64,000 bases of DNA from Lachnospiraceae bacterium NC2008 (GCA_000687675.1 JHWS01000005.1:124001-188000), one strand, 5' to 3'; positions 38,857 to 48,991 are shown, counted from the first letter of the stretch. The notes: generated by a model not told the origin, from the sequence alone. Numbers and translations are program-made.

Positions 38857-40923
38857 ATGGATGAAAAGATGTTAATTTCAAACATAAAGATAGATGTTGT
38901 AATTGGCATAGGTTATAAAGGTGGAGTCGAGAATGCTGTTAAACGTACAGTTATGTTCTTTAAAGAAAATGGAGCACAGGTGCGTGTTATTCAGATGCTT
39001 GATAGTGGATACAATTGGCTTCCAGATGAAATAGAATTCTACTGTTTAAACAGTCCTTCAAATCGTCATGGAATTAAAAATGAATATGGCGAATTTTTAG
39101 AACATCATGAAGGCGCTGACCTTGTCTTGGTTGCGGGATGGCCTATGCTTGTTCCTATAGTAAGACAGACAGTTTCAAATGATACTAGAGTTGTATCATG
39201 GCTTCATGGTGCAGTTGAAGTATATATGGCTGAAAATCTTGGGGATTACAATGATCTTAAATCTGCACATGCACATCTTGCTATTAATTCCAACATTGAA
39301 AAGAGTATTAGAAAACATATCGGAGAACATGCTCTAATATACAGAATCAATAATCCTGTTGATATAGGAGATATTGCTTTTAATCCTAATAGAGATACAA
39401 AGAAGTTATTATTCGTGGGACGTTTTTCAGAAGAGAAAAACATACCGTTTTTAATTGAGAGCCTTGGTCTTGCTCCAAAGGATTGGACTCTGAAAATAAT
39501 TGGAGACGGAGATGCAAATATAAAAGAGAATCTTCATAGAAGATGTGAAGAACTTGGAATAAAGGATAGGGTTGAATTTGCAGGCTGGTTAGAAAAACCA
39601 TGGGCGCAGGCGCAAGATGCTTGCGGGTTGGTTCTACCTTCAAAAAGAGAAACTATGCCATTAGTTGCGATAGAAGCACTTCTTTGTGGTATGCCTGTTA
39701 TTGCAACTCCGGTAGATGGTATTACAGAATTAATTAAACCAGGAGTAAATGGTTATCTATTTCCACACGATGATAAAGAGGCATTTGTACAAATACTTAG
39801 GATGATAGATGAAAATAAACTACCTAAGATAAGTGCTGAGGCTTGTAGAGATTCAGTGGCTTTTGTTCTTGATAACGAACCGTTGAAGGGTCTTTGCAGA
39901 ACTATTATAGATATTTTAAATGTAGATTTCGATGATTATAAAGATTCGGGAGCTGTTATAGATAGCTACTTTGATGGTCTAAAACAGATTCAAAAATCAT
40001 ACCTAACATTAAACTATGATTTATGTTATTTGCTTGCAATGCATAAGAAAATAGCTAGTCAGGGTGTGAGTACGGCTGTTGTTGGTTCGTCCCATACTAT
40101 GAATGGAATCCTGGAAGAGGTTTTACCAGGTGGTAAAAAGGAGAATATTAACCTTAGTTCTTCTTCTCAGGATTTATATTATGATAAAGAGCATATTAAA
40201 AAACTTCTTACTTCTAACAAGAAAAAGTTAAGAAACATAGTCATCGAACTTCCTTATTATGCCCTGTATCAGGATTTATCAAAAAGTAAAAATGAGTCAT
40301 TTTTGGTAGATAGGGTATTTTATCCACTATTTGGACAGGATGCAGTTCATAATCTCCAAAGAGAGTTGGATAAGTCAACGGTTCTTTGGCCAGAATATGA
40401 TAAAGATATGTATTCTGACGCTTTGATAAAAGAACTATGTGAGAAGAGCACTGAAGAAGCATTTTTAGCTCAATCTAGTTACTATGGAATACTTCCTAGA
40501 GAGAAAAACAATAAGCTTAGATTAGATAACATCTTCTGGGAGCAACTTAGTATAGATGAGAGAAGAGAATATGCTAAAGAAAGAGCGAAGCAGCATAACA
40601 AGCAGAGAAATTATAAGGAATCATACGAAGAAAATAAACTGATCTTAAAAAAGATTGCTGATTTATGCAGTAAAGAAGGTATTAGGGCTATCTTTGTAAT
40701 TATGCCTCATACAGAAGAATATATTGATTACATAAATTCTAATTTTAAAACTGAAATATATGATGTATTAAATGAACTTCCTTACGAAGTTGAAGTAATA
40801 GATTTTACAGAATATACAACGTATTTTACTGCTGAAGACTTTTATGATTCTGATCATCTAAATAGAACAGGTGCAGAAAAGGTAAGTCATATTTTGGCAT
40901 CCTATTTACAGCCGGAGGTATGA
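38857..40923 (+). CDS. Fusion of a GT4 glycosyltransferase with an SGNH/GDSL-like domain
   Basis: A 688-residue protein. Residues 1-355 are a GT-B family 4 glycosyltransferase: LLFVGRFSEEKNIPFLIESL, IIGDGDANIKENL, LVLPSKRETMPLVAIEALLCGMPVIAT (near 255-285). Residues about 400-688 form a second domain with AVVGSSHTMNGIL (serine block, near 405) and DFYDSDHLNRTGAEKVS (Asp-x-x-His block, near 662), as in SGNH hydrolases and DltD/AlgX-like O-acyltransferases. No membrane helix or signal is present, so both parts should be cytoplasmic. One chain may add a sugar and then acylate or deacylate it. A GT2 gene follows 9 bases later. Confidence 0.8.
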   Translation: MDEKMLISNIKIDVVIGIGYKGGVENAVKRTVMFFKENGAQVRVIQMLDSGYNWLPDEIEFYCLNSPSNRHGIKNEYGEFLEHHEGADLVLVAGWPMLVPIVRQTVSNDTRVVSWLHGAVEVYMAENLGDYNDLKSAHAHLAINSNIEKSIRKHIGEHALIYRINNPVDIGDIAFNPNRDTKKLLFVGRFSEEKNIPFLIESLGLAPKDWTLKIIGDGDANIKENLHRRCEELGIKDRVEFAGWLEKPWAQAQDACGLVLPSKRETMPLVAIEALLCGMPVIATPVDGITELIKPGVNGYLFPHDDKEAFVQILRMIDENKLPKISAEACRDSVAFVLDNEPLKGLCRTIIDILNVDFDDYKDSGAVIDSYFDGLKQIQKSYLTLNYDLCYLLAMHKKIASQGVSTAVVGSSHTMNGILEEVLPGGKKENINLSSSSQDLYYDKEHIKKLLTSNKKKLRNIVIELPYYALYQDLSKSKNESFLVDRVFYPLFGQDAVHNLQRELDKSTVLWPEYDKDMYSDALIKELCEKSTEEAFLAQSSYYGILPREKNNKLRLDNIFWEQLSIDERREYAKERAKQHNKQRNYKESYEENKLILKKIADLCSKEGIRAIFVIMPHTEEYIDYINSNFKTEIYDVLNELPYEVEVIDFTEYTTYFTAEDFYDSDHLNRTGAEKVSHILASYLQPEV

Positions 40924-40932
40924 TAAATCTAT

Positions 40933-41979
40933 ATGGAGAAAAAGATATCGATAATAATACCTTGTCATAACTGTGCGGATAGTCTTGGCATGACTTGGAA
41001 TTCCATTAAGAATCAGAACATGTGCTTGGAGCATCTAGAATGTATATTTGTAGATGATGCCTCTGATGATGGAGGGGCAACTGTTAATATGCTTGAAGCA
41101 ATAGAAAATGAAGCGTCGGAAAGTGTACTTCTTATAAAACTTGATAAGAATGTTAGACAGGGCGGAGCGAGAAATGCTGGCCTTCAGTATGCAAGTGGCG
41201 AATATATTATTTTTCTTGATGCAGATGATACCTTAAGAAAAGATACCTGCGACAGCTTATATAACAAGGCCGAAAAGTTTAGCTGCGACCTTATTCAGTT
41301 TAAACACAGACATATAAAAGAAAATGATAATCTTAAGGGCATACCAGAAACTGGAATAATCACTGGTAAAGAGACTCTTTACGAACTTGCTGATAATGAA
41401 GTAAACCGTAAAAAGTTACTTACCCTGTCTATTGGTAGTGCTGGATGTACAAATAAATTTTATAAGACACAGCTAATAAGGACATGCTCCTCATGGTATG
41501 CAGAAGGGGTAATATATGAAGAACCGAAATTCGTTTATCCCCTTTTCTTATTTGCAAATAAAATACTGATGCTTGATGAAGATTATTATGAATACCACTG
41601 GCGTCAGGATTCTACCATGACAAGCCAGTTAGGTAAACGACTTCTTGAACATCCAAGAGTTCAACTTGAACTTCTTGAGGATCTTATGGCAAGGACTGAT
41701 TTATATAACAGATACCATGATGAGATAGAATATTATTTTATAAAGTCATTCTATTTAGAGACTTTGGTATTTGCTTATACAAACAGGGGAATCATTCCTT
41801 TGGAGTATATGTCCAATATGCAGAATGTATGTAAGGAATTCTTCCCTAAAGCATCTAGCAATAAATATATAACTAATGATCAGGTACTTATGAAAACAGT
41901 AGCATCGCTTGATAAAGAATTTGATAATATGAGCGATTTGCAAATGTTTGAAAAAGAACTGACAAAACTAGTGTTATAA
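40933..41979 (+). CDS. Family 2 glycosyltransferase
   Basis: The 348-residue protein opens with KKISIIIPCHNCADSLGMTWNSI, has IFVDDASDDGGATVNML and RQGGARNAGLQYASGEYIIFLDADD, where the last two Asp residues are the DXD metal site. These define a GT-A family 2 enzyme. The C-terminal part (residues about 110-348) is helical, and no membrane segment is present. It starts 9 bases after the GT4-SGNH fusion, with GGAGG near 40914-40918 inside the end of that gene, so the two are translated from one message and probably build the same glycan. Confidence 0.88.
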   Translation: MEKKISIIIPCHNCADSLGMTWNSIKNQNMCLEHLECIFVDDASDDGGATVNMLEAIENEASESVLLIKLDKNVRQGGARNAGLQYASGEYIIFLDADDTLRKDTCDSLYNKAEKFSCDLIQFKHRHIKENDNLKGIPETGIITGKETLYELADNEVNRKKLLTLSIGSAGCTNKFYKTQLIRTCSSWYAEGVIYEEPKFVYPLFLFANKILMLDEDYYEYHWRQDSTMTSQLGKRLLEHPRVQLELLEDLMARTDLYNRYHDEIEYYFIKSFYLETLVFAYTNRGIIPLEYMSNMQNVCKEFFPKASSNKYITNDQVLMKTVASLDKEFDNMSDLQMFEKELTKLVL

Positions 41980-42000
41980 AATACTAAAAATGGAGACGAT

Positions 42001-43227
42001 ATGGGACAAGCAGTAGTAATTCTTAAAAAAGGCCAGGGTAGGACTATTAAGGCTGGTGGGGCCTGGATATATGATAACGAAATCGATAGGATAGATGGTC
42101 AGTATGAAAATGGAGATATTATAGAGGTCCATGACTTTGATGGCTATCCAATGGGCAAAGGGTTTATAAATATGAACTCTACTATAGCTATCCGTATGAT
42201 GACCAGAAATCCGAATCAGGCCATAGACTCAGACTTTATTATGAAAAGAGTTAAGGATGCCTGGGAATATAGAAAGGCTGTAATAGATACATCTTCCTGC
42301 AGAGTAATATTTGGAGAGGCGGATTTCCTTCCTGGACTTGTAGTTGATAAATACGAGGATGTACTTGTAGTAGAATCTCTTGCTATGGGAATCGACAGAT
42401 TCAAGGAAGAGATAGTAGATGACCTTAAGAAACTTATGGAAGAGGATGGTATCAAGATTCGTGGAGTATACGAAAGAAGCGATGCCAAGATTAGACTTAA
42501 GGAAGGTCTTGATAGGGTAAAAGGCTTTATCGGCCAGCCATTTGAGACAAAGGTAACTATAACCGAGAATGGTGTTAAATATATTGTTGATGTTGAAAAT
42601 GGACAAAAGACAGGTTTTTTCCTTGACCAAAAGGGGAACCGTATGGCTATGCAAAACTTAGTAAGAAGTCTTGCAAAAACTAATCCAGACTTATCTGTAA
42701 TAGACTGCTTTACTCACACCGGTTCATTTGCCTTAAACTGTGGACTTGGCGGGGCAGCTCATGTAACAGGTTATGATGTATCGGAACTTGCAGTTAATCA
42801 GGCCAGGGGCAATGCCAGCTTAAATGGTCTATCAGACAGGGTAGAATTCAAGCAGGCTGATGTGCTTGATCTTCTTCCAAAGCTTAATGAACAGGGAGAA
42901 AAGTATGATGTGGTTATACTAGATCCGCCAGCATTTACCAAGACAAGAGATAAGATTAAGCAGGCTATGAAGGGCTACCGTGAGATTAATATTCAGGGAC
43001 TTAAGTTAGTTAATGACGGTGGCTATTTTGCAACCTGTTCATGTTCTCATTTTATGGACTACGAGAACTTTACAACAGTTATTATGCAGGCAGCAAGGTC
43101 AGCTCATAAGCGCCTTCGCCAGATAGAATATCGTACTCAGGCAGCAGATCATCCTATACTCTGGTCTGGGGATGAAGCTTCATATTATCTGAAATTTTAT
43201 ATATTTCAGGTTGTGGACGAGAAGTAA
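42001..43227 (+). CDS. RlmI-like 23S rRNA (cytosine-C5)-methyltransferase
   Basis: A 408-residue protein. An N-terminal PUA-like domain (LKKGQGRTIKAGGAWIYDNEI) is followed by an insert and a SAM domain: QKTGFFLDQKGNR, CFTHTGSFALNCGLGGA, GYDVSELAV and VILDPPAFTK, with CSCSHFM holding the catalytic cysteine region. Family members such as RlmI methylate C1962 of 23S rRNA. Length agrees with the family. TGGAGACG at 41991-41998 is the ribosome site. It lies 21 bases after the GT2 gene, but its function is unrelated. Confidence 0.88.
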   Translation: MGQAVVILKKGQGRTIKAGGAWIYDNEIDRIDGQYENGDIIEVHDFDGYPMGKGFINMNSTIAIRMMTRNPNQAIDSDFIMKRVKDAWEYRKAVIDTSSCRVIFGEADFLPGLVVDKYEDVLVVESLAMGIDRFKEEIVDDLKKLMEEDGIKIRGVYERSDAKIRLKEGLDRVKGFIGQPFETKVTITENGVKYIVDVENGQKTGFFLDQKGNRMAMQNLVRSLAKTNPDLSVIDCFTHTGSFALNCGLGGAAHVTGYDVSELAVNQARGNASLNGLSDRVEFKQADVLDLLPKLNEQGEKYDVVILDPPAFTKTRDKIKQAMKGYREINIQGLKLVNDGGYFATCSCSHFMDYENFTTVIMQAARSAHKRLRQIEYRTQAADHPILWSGDEASYYLKFYIFQVVDEK

Positions 43228-43329
43228 TATCGTGTAGAATATACACTCGTAGGTTACCATACCTGTTAGGTAGGAATATCTACCATATGCATAGCAGATG
43301 AAAGCATGGTCCTAGAAAGGGAAACTAAA

Positions 43330-44268
43330 ATGGAAGACGTTAAACAGGGGAAGATACTAAATATTGCTTATTCAGGAGTTGAAGGGGCATTTGCCAATAT
43401 TGCTGCAAAGAATATCTTTCCTGATATGAATATGGTTGCGTGTAGCGACTTTAGTGAGGCATACGAAAGCGTGGTTAATGATGCATGCGACTTTGCCGTG
43501 CTTCCAATTGAAAACAGTTATGCCGGAGAAGTAGGTCACGTCATGGACCTTATGTTTAGCGGCAATCTGAATGTAGTAGGAATATATTATCTTAGAGTAA
43601 CTCACAACCTTCTTGCTATTAAGGGGGCTAAGATCGAAGATATAAAAACTGTTATATCTCATCCTCAGGCTCTTGAGCAGTGCAGGGGCTATATTAAGGA
43701 ACATGGCTTTGAAAAGATTCAGGCTAAGAATACTGCATATTCTGCAAAGCAGGTATCAGAAAAAGGCGATAAGAGTCTGGCTGCAATAGCAAGTGCAGAG
43801 ACAGCGCTTTTATATGATCTTGAAGTGCTTGATTATAAGATTAATGAGAGTGACGACAATACTACAAGATTTGCAGTTCTTTCAAAGAAGAAGACAGCGC
43901 ATTTTTCTGATGAAGGTGTATATATCGGAGAAAGCAATAAGGATACAGCCACCTTATCTTCTAATGCAGATTATATTCTTAAGAATGAAAATCCAGGGCA
44001 TCGCAATAATGGCAACAACATGTTTATCCTTATGTTTACAGTTAAGCATGAGGCTGGTGCTTTAGCCAAAGCCATAGCTGCTATCGGTGATGAAGGTTTT
44101 AATATGAAAGCTCTCCGTAGTAGACCCCTTAAAGGACTTGCATGGCAATATTACTTCTATGTTGAAGCTGAAGGAACTCCAGATGATAACCGAGGAAAGA
44201 GTATGCTTAAAGAACTTTCTAAGCACTGCCTTATGTATAAAGTATTAGGTACATACAGAGCAGATTAA
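43330..44268 (+). CDS. pheA: Prephenate dehydratase with ACT domain
   Basis: The 312-residue protein has an amino-terminal dehydratase domain (NIAYSGVEGAFANIAAKNIF, AVLPIENSYAGEV, ISHPQALEQC, NTTRFAVLSKK containing the catalytic Thr-Arg-Phe) and a C-terminal ACT domain (ALAKAIAAIGDEGFNMKALRSRPLKGLAWQYYFYVE, read over residues about 250-285) that binds phenylalanine for feedback control. It converts prephenate to phenylpyruvate. No chorismate mutase domain is attached. ATG 43330 follows AAAGGGAAA. The 100-base gap upstream contains two mutually exclusive small hairpins sharing AGGTAG (around 43262-43285), without a T-tract. Confidence 0.92.
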   Translation: MEDVKQGKILNIAYSGVEGAFANIAAKNIFPDMNMVACSDFSEAYESVVNDACDFAVLPIENSYAGEVGHVMDLMFSGNLNVVGIYYLRVTHNLLAIKGAKIEDIKTVISHPQALEQCRGYIKEHGFEKIQAKNTAYSAKQVSEKGDKSLAAIASAETALLYDLEVLDYKINESDDNTTRFAVLSKKKTAHFSDEGVYIGESNKDTATLSSNADYILKNENPGHRNNGNNMFILMFTVKHEAGALAKAIAAIGDEGFNMKALRSRPLKGLAWQYYFYVEAEGTPDDNRGKSMLKELSKHCLMYKVLGTYRAD

Positions 44269-44352
44269 TGCTCGCAAGCTGCCTCCATTTATGTTAAAAT
44301 AATTCTTGTCTGATTATTCAGAATATGGGATTAAGAAGTTGGAGGCATTACT

Positions 44353-44523
44353 TTGGAAACTTGGTTTTATGAAGTAGTTAGAATAGATGGAGACTATGCA
44401 TATCTTGTAAGAACAGATATAGAGTCTACAGATGAAAAATGTGTGGCTAGAGCATTACTTCCAGCTACAATAAGTGAAGGCACACATTTAAAATATGAAT
44501 TAATGCAATATGAGGAGTGTTAG
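44353..44523 (+). CDS. Small conserved-looking protein (56 aa), DUF3006-like, TTG start
   Basis: Starting at TTG 44353, with GGAGG (44341-44345) seven bases upstream, the frame reads METWFYEVVRIDGDYAYLV, then RTDIESTDEKCVARALLP, and ends LKYELMQYEEC. The pattern of a strand holding DGDYAYL followed by ALLP resembles the small DUF3006-type beta domain. It is short and uses a rare start, so it is easily missed. It is followed after about 20-50 bases by a membrane protein gene on the same strand. Function unknown. Confidence 0.65.
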   Translation: METWFYEVVRIDGDYAYLVRTDIESTDEKCVARALLPATISEGTHLKYELMQYEEC

Positions 44524-44543
44524 TGGTATGCCACTGACACTTT

Positions 44544-45221
44544 TTGCATTTTAGAAAAGGGTTTGTAACAGCGATGTTGTTTTTAGTTATATTTGCTTTA
44601 TTAGGGTCTTTCTTAACAGTATTCTTCAGACATATATCAGATTCAAGAACACTTATATCTGTTGCCATAGGCTGCGCCATAAGTGCCAATATATATACAA
44701 GTGAGTCAGTACCAGTAGTTCATGGCGGACTTATCTTTGGAATAGATTCCATATTATATTCGCTTTTTATCTGTGCAGTAATCTATAAGGCTAAGGATTA
44801 TAGCACCAAAGATGCAAAGGATATGACCATATCTACCATTATTGCTATTTTGGTTAGTGCTTTAATAGAACTTTTCGCAACTTGGTCATACACAGGACTT
44901 GGAAAAGGGGCATTTAACATATTTTTGGGATACCTCTTTTCGGCAGCAGGAAGCTTAGCCGGAGTATGGCTTATGTTTCACTTTTTTGAGAGGGCAGTTA
45001 AGAAAGGTTTTAATCAATACCTTAATATTTTGGTTTGCATATTAATTGCTAGTTTTGTGAACTCAGCAGTTTATTATCTTGGAACAAGTTTGATATATGG
45101 CACTATAACAAGGTTCTGGTCGCCAGCATCTCAGGCGGCATTTGTAGGAAGGGTATGTATGGCAGTACTTGGTATGATTGGATACTTTATTAATTCTAAG
45201 TACTGGAAGCCAAGAAACTAG
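44544..45221 (+). CDS. Polytopic membrane protein of unknown function
   Basis: Up to 225 residues with six or seven membrane helices (for example MLFLVIFALLGSFLTVFF, ISTIIAILVSALIELFA, YLNILVCILIASFVNSAVYYLG). No transporter signature was recognised. The start is uncertain: TTG 44544 opens the frame, while ATG 44574 begins at the first helix and has AAAAGGG (44555-44561) upstream. A bundled small-protein gene lies just before it and a DUF1810 gene 62 bases after it. The repeated Gly/Ala in helices could suit a small-molecule permease component. Confidence 0.65.
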   Translation: MHFRKGFVTAMLFLVIFALLGSFLTVFFRHISDSRTLISVAIGCAISANIYTSESVPVVHGGLIFGIDSILYSLFICAVIYKAKDYSTKDAKDMTISTIIAILVSALIELFATWSYTGLGKGAFNIFLGYLFSAAGSLAGVWLMFHFFERAVKKGFNQYLNILVCILIASFVNSAVYYLGTSLIYGTITRFWSPASQAAFVGRVCMAVLGMIGYFINSKYWKPRN

Positions 45222-45283
45222 ACTAAGTTGGGATATTTGATTCCAATTTATGAATAGATAATATGAAAGGAATGGGTGGTTAC

Positions 45284-45718
45284 ATGAAAAAAACATACGA
45301 TTTTTCGAGGTATTTAAAGGCACAGGCACAGGACTATGATGTGGCTCTTAAGGAGATTAAGGAGGGCTACAAGAGGTCTCACTGGATGTGGTACGTATTT
45401 CCACAGATAATAGGACTTGGTCAGAGTCGTACATCAATATTCTATTCAATACAGGACCTTGATGAAGCTAAGGCTTATATGGAAGATGAAACACTTAGAA
45501 AGCATATGCTTGATATATGCGAGGCACTTGTTGGACTTGAGACCAGCGATGCTACTCATGTGTTTGGCTCACCAGATGATGTTAAGCTTCATTCATCTAT
45601 GACTTTGTTTAAAGCAGCTTGTCCAGATATAGATATATTCCAGAAGGTAATTGATAAGTTCTTCGCTGGAAAAGATGACAGAAGAACAATCGAGATTATT
45701 TCTTGGAAACAACAATGA
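45284..45718 (+). CDS. DUF1810 family protein
   Basis: The 144-residue protein begins KKTYDFSRYLKAQAQDYDVALKEI and contains RSHWMWYVFPQIIGLGQS, the hallmark of DUF1810, then VFGSPDDVKLHSSMTLF. The molecular role of the family is not established. ATG 45284 was preferred for GGGTGG (45273-45278); an ATG seven codons earlier is possible. It is cytoplasmic with no membrane segment. Confidence 0.88.
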   Translation: MKKTYDFSRYLKAQAQDYDVALKEIKEGYKRSHWMWYVFPQIIGLGQSRTSIFYSIQDLDEAKAYMEDETLRKHMLDICEALVGLETSDATHVFGSPDDVKLHSSMTLFKAACPDIDIFQKVIDKFFAGKDDRRTIEIISWKQQ

Positions 45719-45815
45719 TTTTTCTTTACTTGGAAGTTTGTTTCATTGTATAATGTAGATTGCGGTGTTTTGGGATAACCGCAATGAATAAAAAACAAAT
45801 AAAGAGGTAAAAAAC

Positions 45816-47177
45816 ATGTCTGAAACAAAAACAAACCAGGTGGCTGCTTGGCGCGATAATAAGTGGATCAGCGCAGCTATTCCAGCACTTTTATTACATT
45901 GTAGTATCGGTACTGTTTACTGCTGGGGAACTTTCTCTGCTGAGATTGGTAAGTACATCTATGGAGCTGAAAATGCTCAGGCACACGCAAGTGCAGTACA
46001 GTGGGCATTCTCATTAGCAATCTTCTTCCTTGGTATGTCTGCAGCATTCCTTGGAGATGTTGTTGAGAAGGATATTCACAAATCTTCACTTATTGCTACA
46101 ATCTGCTTTACAACAGGTATGGTAGGAACAGGTGCAGCTATTCTTTTAAAGTCACTTCCATTAATATTCTTATGTTATGGTTGTATCATGGGTATCGGTC
46201 TTGGTACTGGTTACCTTTCACCAGTTAAGACTCTTATGCTTTGGTTCAAGGATAAGAAGGGTCTTGCTACAGGTCTTGCAGTTGCAGGTTTCGGTCTTGC
46301 TAAGGCTATCGCTACTCCTGTAATGCAGATGTTACTTGATAAGTTCGACGGTAACCCAGCTTATATGTTCTTCATTATGGGTGGTGTTTACTGCGTTATG
46401 ATGTTCATCGGACATCTTCTTCTTAGAAAACCTTCTGACTGGGTTGAAGCTCATGAAAAAGGTGGTATCGGCGACTTCTTCAAGACACTTGGAAAGAACT
46501 TCAAGTTCTCTTTCTCAAACAAGATTTTCATCGGTATCTGGTTAATGTTCTACATCAACATTACATGTGGTCTTGCTCTTATCTCTCAGGAGAAGGCAAT
46601 CTTTAACTCTATCGGACTTACAGTTGGTGTTGCTGCTACACTTGGTTCAGTAACAGCTATTGCCAATGCTGCAGGTCGTCTTGGGTTCTCAGCTTGGGCT
46701 GATTACTTCAAGGATAGAAACACAATCTATAAGATAATTTTCATTCTTTCAATTGCACTTACAGGTGCTACAGTTCTTACAACTGGTATTACAGCTAAGA
46801 TCGTAGTTCTTTGTGTAGCACTTCTTATTATGGTCAATGCTGGATACGGCGGAGGTTTCTCAAACGTTCCAACACTTCTTTCAGACCACTTTGGTATGAA
46901 GTCAATTTCTGCTGTTCATGGTATGTGCTTATCAGCATGGGCTATGGCTGGTCTTACAGGTAACCAGATGGCAACATGGATTGTTAACCACTTCGGTAAG
47001 TTTGAAGAGGTAACACTTTCAGATGGTTCTAAAGCAAGCATCAACCCAACAGGTTATCAGACAGTTCTTTACGTAACACTTGCACTTTACGTAATAGCAC
47101 TTCTTGTATCACTTATCCTTGTTAAGCCATCACCAAAGGCTCTTGAAGCAAAGGCAGCAAGCAAGGAAGATAAATAA
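45816..47177 (+). CDS. MFS transporter of the oxalate/formate antiporter (OFA) group
   Basis: A 453-residue carrier with twelve membrane helices. IPALLLHCSIGTVYCWGTFSAEI in helix 1, GIGLGTGYLSPVKTLMLWFKDKKGLATGLAVAGFGLAKAIATP split across residues about 125-170, and NAGYGGGFSNVPTLLSDHFGMK in the second half are typical of OFA-type major facilitator proteins, which exchange small monocarboxylates. The exact substrate cannot be read. AAAGAGGTAA at 45801-45810 is the ribosome site. The codon use is that of a well-expressed gene, like its neighbour pfp. Confidence 0.88.
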   Translation: MSETKTNQVAAWRDNKWISAAIPALLLHCSIGTVYCWGTFSAEIGKYIYGAENAQAHASAVQWAFSLAIFFLGMSAAFLGDVVEKDIHKSSLIATICFTTGMVGTGAAILLKSLPLIFLCYGCIMGIGLGTGYLSPVKTLMLWFKDKKGLATGLAVAGFGLAKAIATPVMQMLLDKFDGNPAYMFFIMGGVYCVMMFIGHLLLRKPSDWVEAHEKGGIGDFFKTLGKNFKFSFSNKIFIGIWLMFYINITCGLALISQEKAIFNSIGLTVGVAATLGSVTAIANAAGRLGFSAWADYFKDRNTIYKIIFILSIALTGATVLTTGITAKIVVLCVALLIMVNAGYGGGFSNVPTLLSDHFGMKSISAVHGMCLSAWAMAGLTGNQMATWIVNHFGKFEEVTLSDGSKASINPTGYQTVLYVTLALYVIALLVSLILVKPSPKALEAKAASKEDK

Positions 47178-47221
47178 ATAAAATTAATTAATAAATTATA
47201 TTTTGTAAAGGAGAAAAAGAA

Positions 47222-48880
47222 ATGAATATTTCACCACTTCAGAAAGCAAGATATGAGTACAGCCCTAAGCTTCCAGGTATGCTTAGAAATGGTATCTCAG
47301 ATATCTGCGTAAAGGTTGGAGATGCAACAACTTCAGTTGCAGATCAGGACAAGATTAAAGCACTTTTCCCTAACACATATGGTAAGGAAGAGATTACATT
47401 CCAGAAGGGTTCTAACACATCAGCTGCTAAGAAGCAGGTTGTAGGTGTTATCCTTTCAGGTGGTCAGGCACCAGGTGGACACAACGTAATTTGTGGTCTT
47501 TATGATGCACTTAAGGCTACTGATAAGAGCAACGTTCTTCTTGGTTTCAAGGGCGGCCCTTCAGGTCTTATCGATGATGATTTTGTAGAGTTCGATGATG
47601 CATTTATCGATGCTTACAGAAACACAGGTGGTTTCGATATTATCGGTTCTGGTAGAACAAAGCTTGAAACAGAAGAGCAGTTCAAGATTGTTACAGAAGT
47701 AGCTAAGAAGCATGGTCTTACAGCTATCGTTATCATCGGTGGTGATGATTCTAATACTAATGCTGCAGTTCTTGCTGAGTATATGGCAGCAAACAATACA
47801 GGTGTACAGGTTATCGGATGTCCTAAGACAATCGATGGTGACCTTAAGAACGAAGATATCGAAGCTTCATTCGGTTTCGATACAGCTACAAAGACATACT
47901 CAGAAGTTATCGGTAACATCGAAAGAGATGCTAATTCAGCTAAGAAGTATTGGCACTTCGTAAAGGTTATGGGAAGAAGCGCTTCTCACGTAGCTCTTGA
48001 GTGTGCACTTGAAACACAGCCTAACATCTGCCTTATCGGTGAAGAAGTAAAGGCTAAGAAGATGTCACTTTCTCAGATCGCTGATCAGGTTGCTGATTCA
48101 GTTGCTAAGAGAGCAGCTAATGGTGATAACTTCGGTGTAGCTATTATTCCAGAAGGTATCGTAGAATTCGTTCCTGAGTTCTCAGTACTTATTGCAGAAA
48201 TCAACGAACTTCTTGCAGGTAAGAAGACAGAAGAGTTCAATGCACTTCCTAACTGGGATGCTAAGTATAACTTCATCAAGGCTGGTCTTACAGCAGAGTC
48301 ATTCGCTGTATTTGACATCCTTCCAACACTTATCCAGCAGCAGCTCTTCCTTGAGAGAGATCCACACGGTAACGTACAGGTTTCACTCATCGAGTCAGAG
48401 AAGCTTGTTTCTGGTCTTGTAGCTGCTAAGCTTGAAGAGAGAAAGAAAGCTGGTACATATAAGGGTAAATTCAATGCACTTCATCACTTCTTCGGTTATG
48501 AAGGAAGATGTGCATTCCCATCTAACTTCGATGCAGATTACTGCTACTCACTTGGTTACAACGCATTCATGCTTATCCAGTATGGTTATACAGGATACCT
48601 TTCAAAGGTTTCTAACCTTTCTAAGCCAGCTGAGGAATGGGTTGCAGGTGGTATGCCAATCACAAAGATGATGAACATCGAAAGAAGAAACGGTGAAGAT
48701 AAGCCAGTTATCAGAAAGGCTCTTGTAGAGCTTGATGGTAAGCCATTCAAGTACTTCGCTGAGCACAGAGATCAGTGGGCTGTTGAAACAGCATTCACAT
48801 ATCCAGGTGCTATCCAGTACTACGGACCTTCAGAAGTTTGTGATCTTACAACAAGAACACTTGCTCTTGAAAAAGGCTGA
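47222..48880 (+). CDS. pfp: Diphosphate-fructose-6-phosphate 1-phosphotransferase
   Basis: The 552-residue protein matches the long PPi-dependent phosphofructokinase: [18 protein letters not shown] (near 75), [11 protein letters not shown] near residue 172, where GGDD rather than GGDG marks use of pyrophosphate, [12 protein letters not shown] and [12 protein letters not shown]. It makes fructose 1,6-bisphosphate reversibly from PPi instead of ATP, an energy-saving glycolytic step of anaerobes. AAGGAG at 47210-47215 sets the start. It follows the MFS gene by 44 bases and is ended by a terminator. Confidence 0.95.
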   Translation: MNISPLQKARYEYSPKLPGMLRNGISDICVKVGDATTSVADQDKIKALFPNTYGKEEITFQKGSNTSAAKKQVVGVILSGGQAPGGHNVICGLYDALKATDKSNVLLGFKGGPSGLIDDDFVEFDDAFIDAYRNTGGFDIIGSGRTKLETEEQFKIVTEVAKKHGLTAIVIIGGDDSNTNAAVLAEYMAANNTGVQVIGCPKTIDGDLKNEDIEASFGFDTATKTYSEVIGNIERDANSAKKYWHFVKVMGRSASHVALECALETQPNICLIGEEVKAKKMSLSQIADQVADSVAKRAANGDNFGVAIIPEGIVEFVPEFSVLIAEINELLAGKKTEEFNALPNWDAKYNFIKAGLTAESFAVFDILPTLIQQQLFLERDPHGNVQVSLIESEKLVSGLVAAKLEERKKAGTYKGKFNALHHFFGYEGRCAFPSNFDADYCYSLGYNAFMLIQYGYTGYLSKVSNLSKPAEEWVAGGMPITKMMNIERRNGEDKPVIRKALVELDGKPFKYFAEHRDQWAVETAFTYPGAIQYYGPSEVCDLTTRTLALEKG

Positions 48881-48932
48881 TTAAATAAAAATTTATAATT
48901 TGATTTAGACTAGATATTAAATTACTTGTAAT

Positions 48933-48960
48933 CCCCGCGTAGATTTCTATGCGGGGATTT
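48933..48960 (+). terminator. Terminator after pfp
   Basis: CCCCGCGTAG (48933-48942) pairs with CTATGCGGGG (48947-48956) with one G-T pair, loop ATTT, followed by ATTTT. Confidence 0.85.
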
Positions 48961-48991
48961 TACGGGTAAAAACACATAGGGAGAGAAATTT

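Noticed and set aside
43228-43329. T-box or riboswitch before pheA, suggested by two alternative hairpins sharing AGGTAG.
   Set aside because: No T-box sequence, terminator tail or known aptamer motif is present; pairings are only five bases long.
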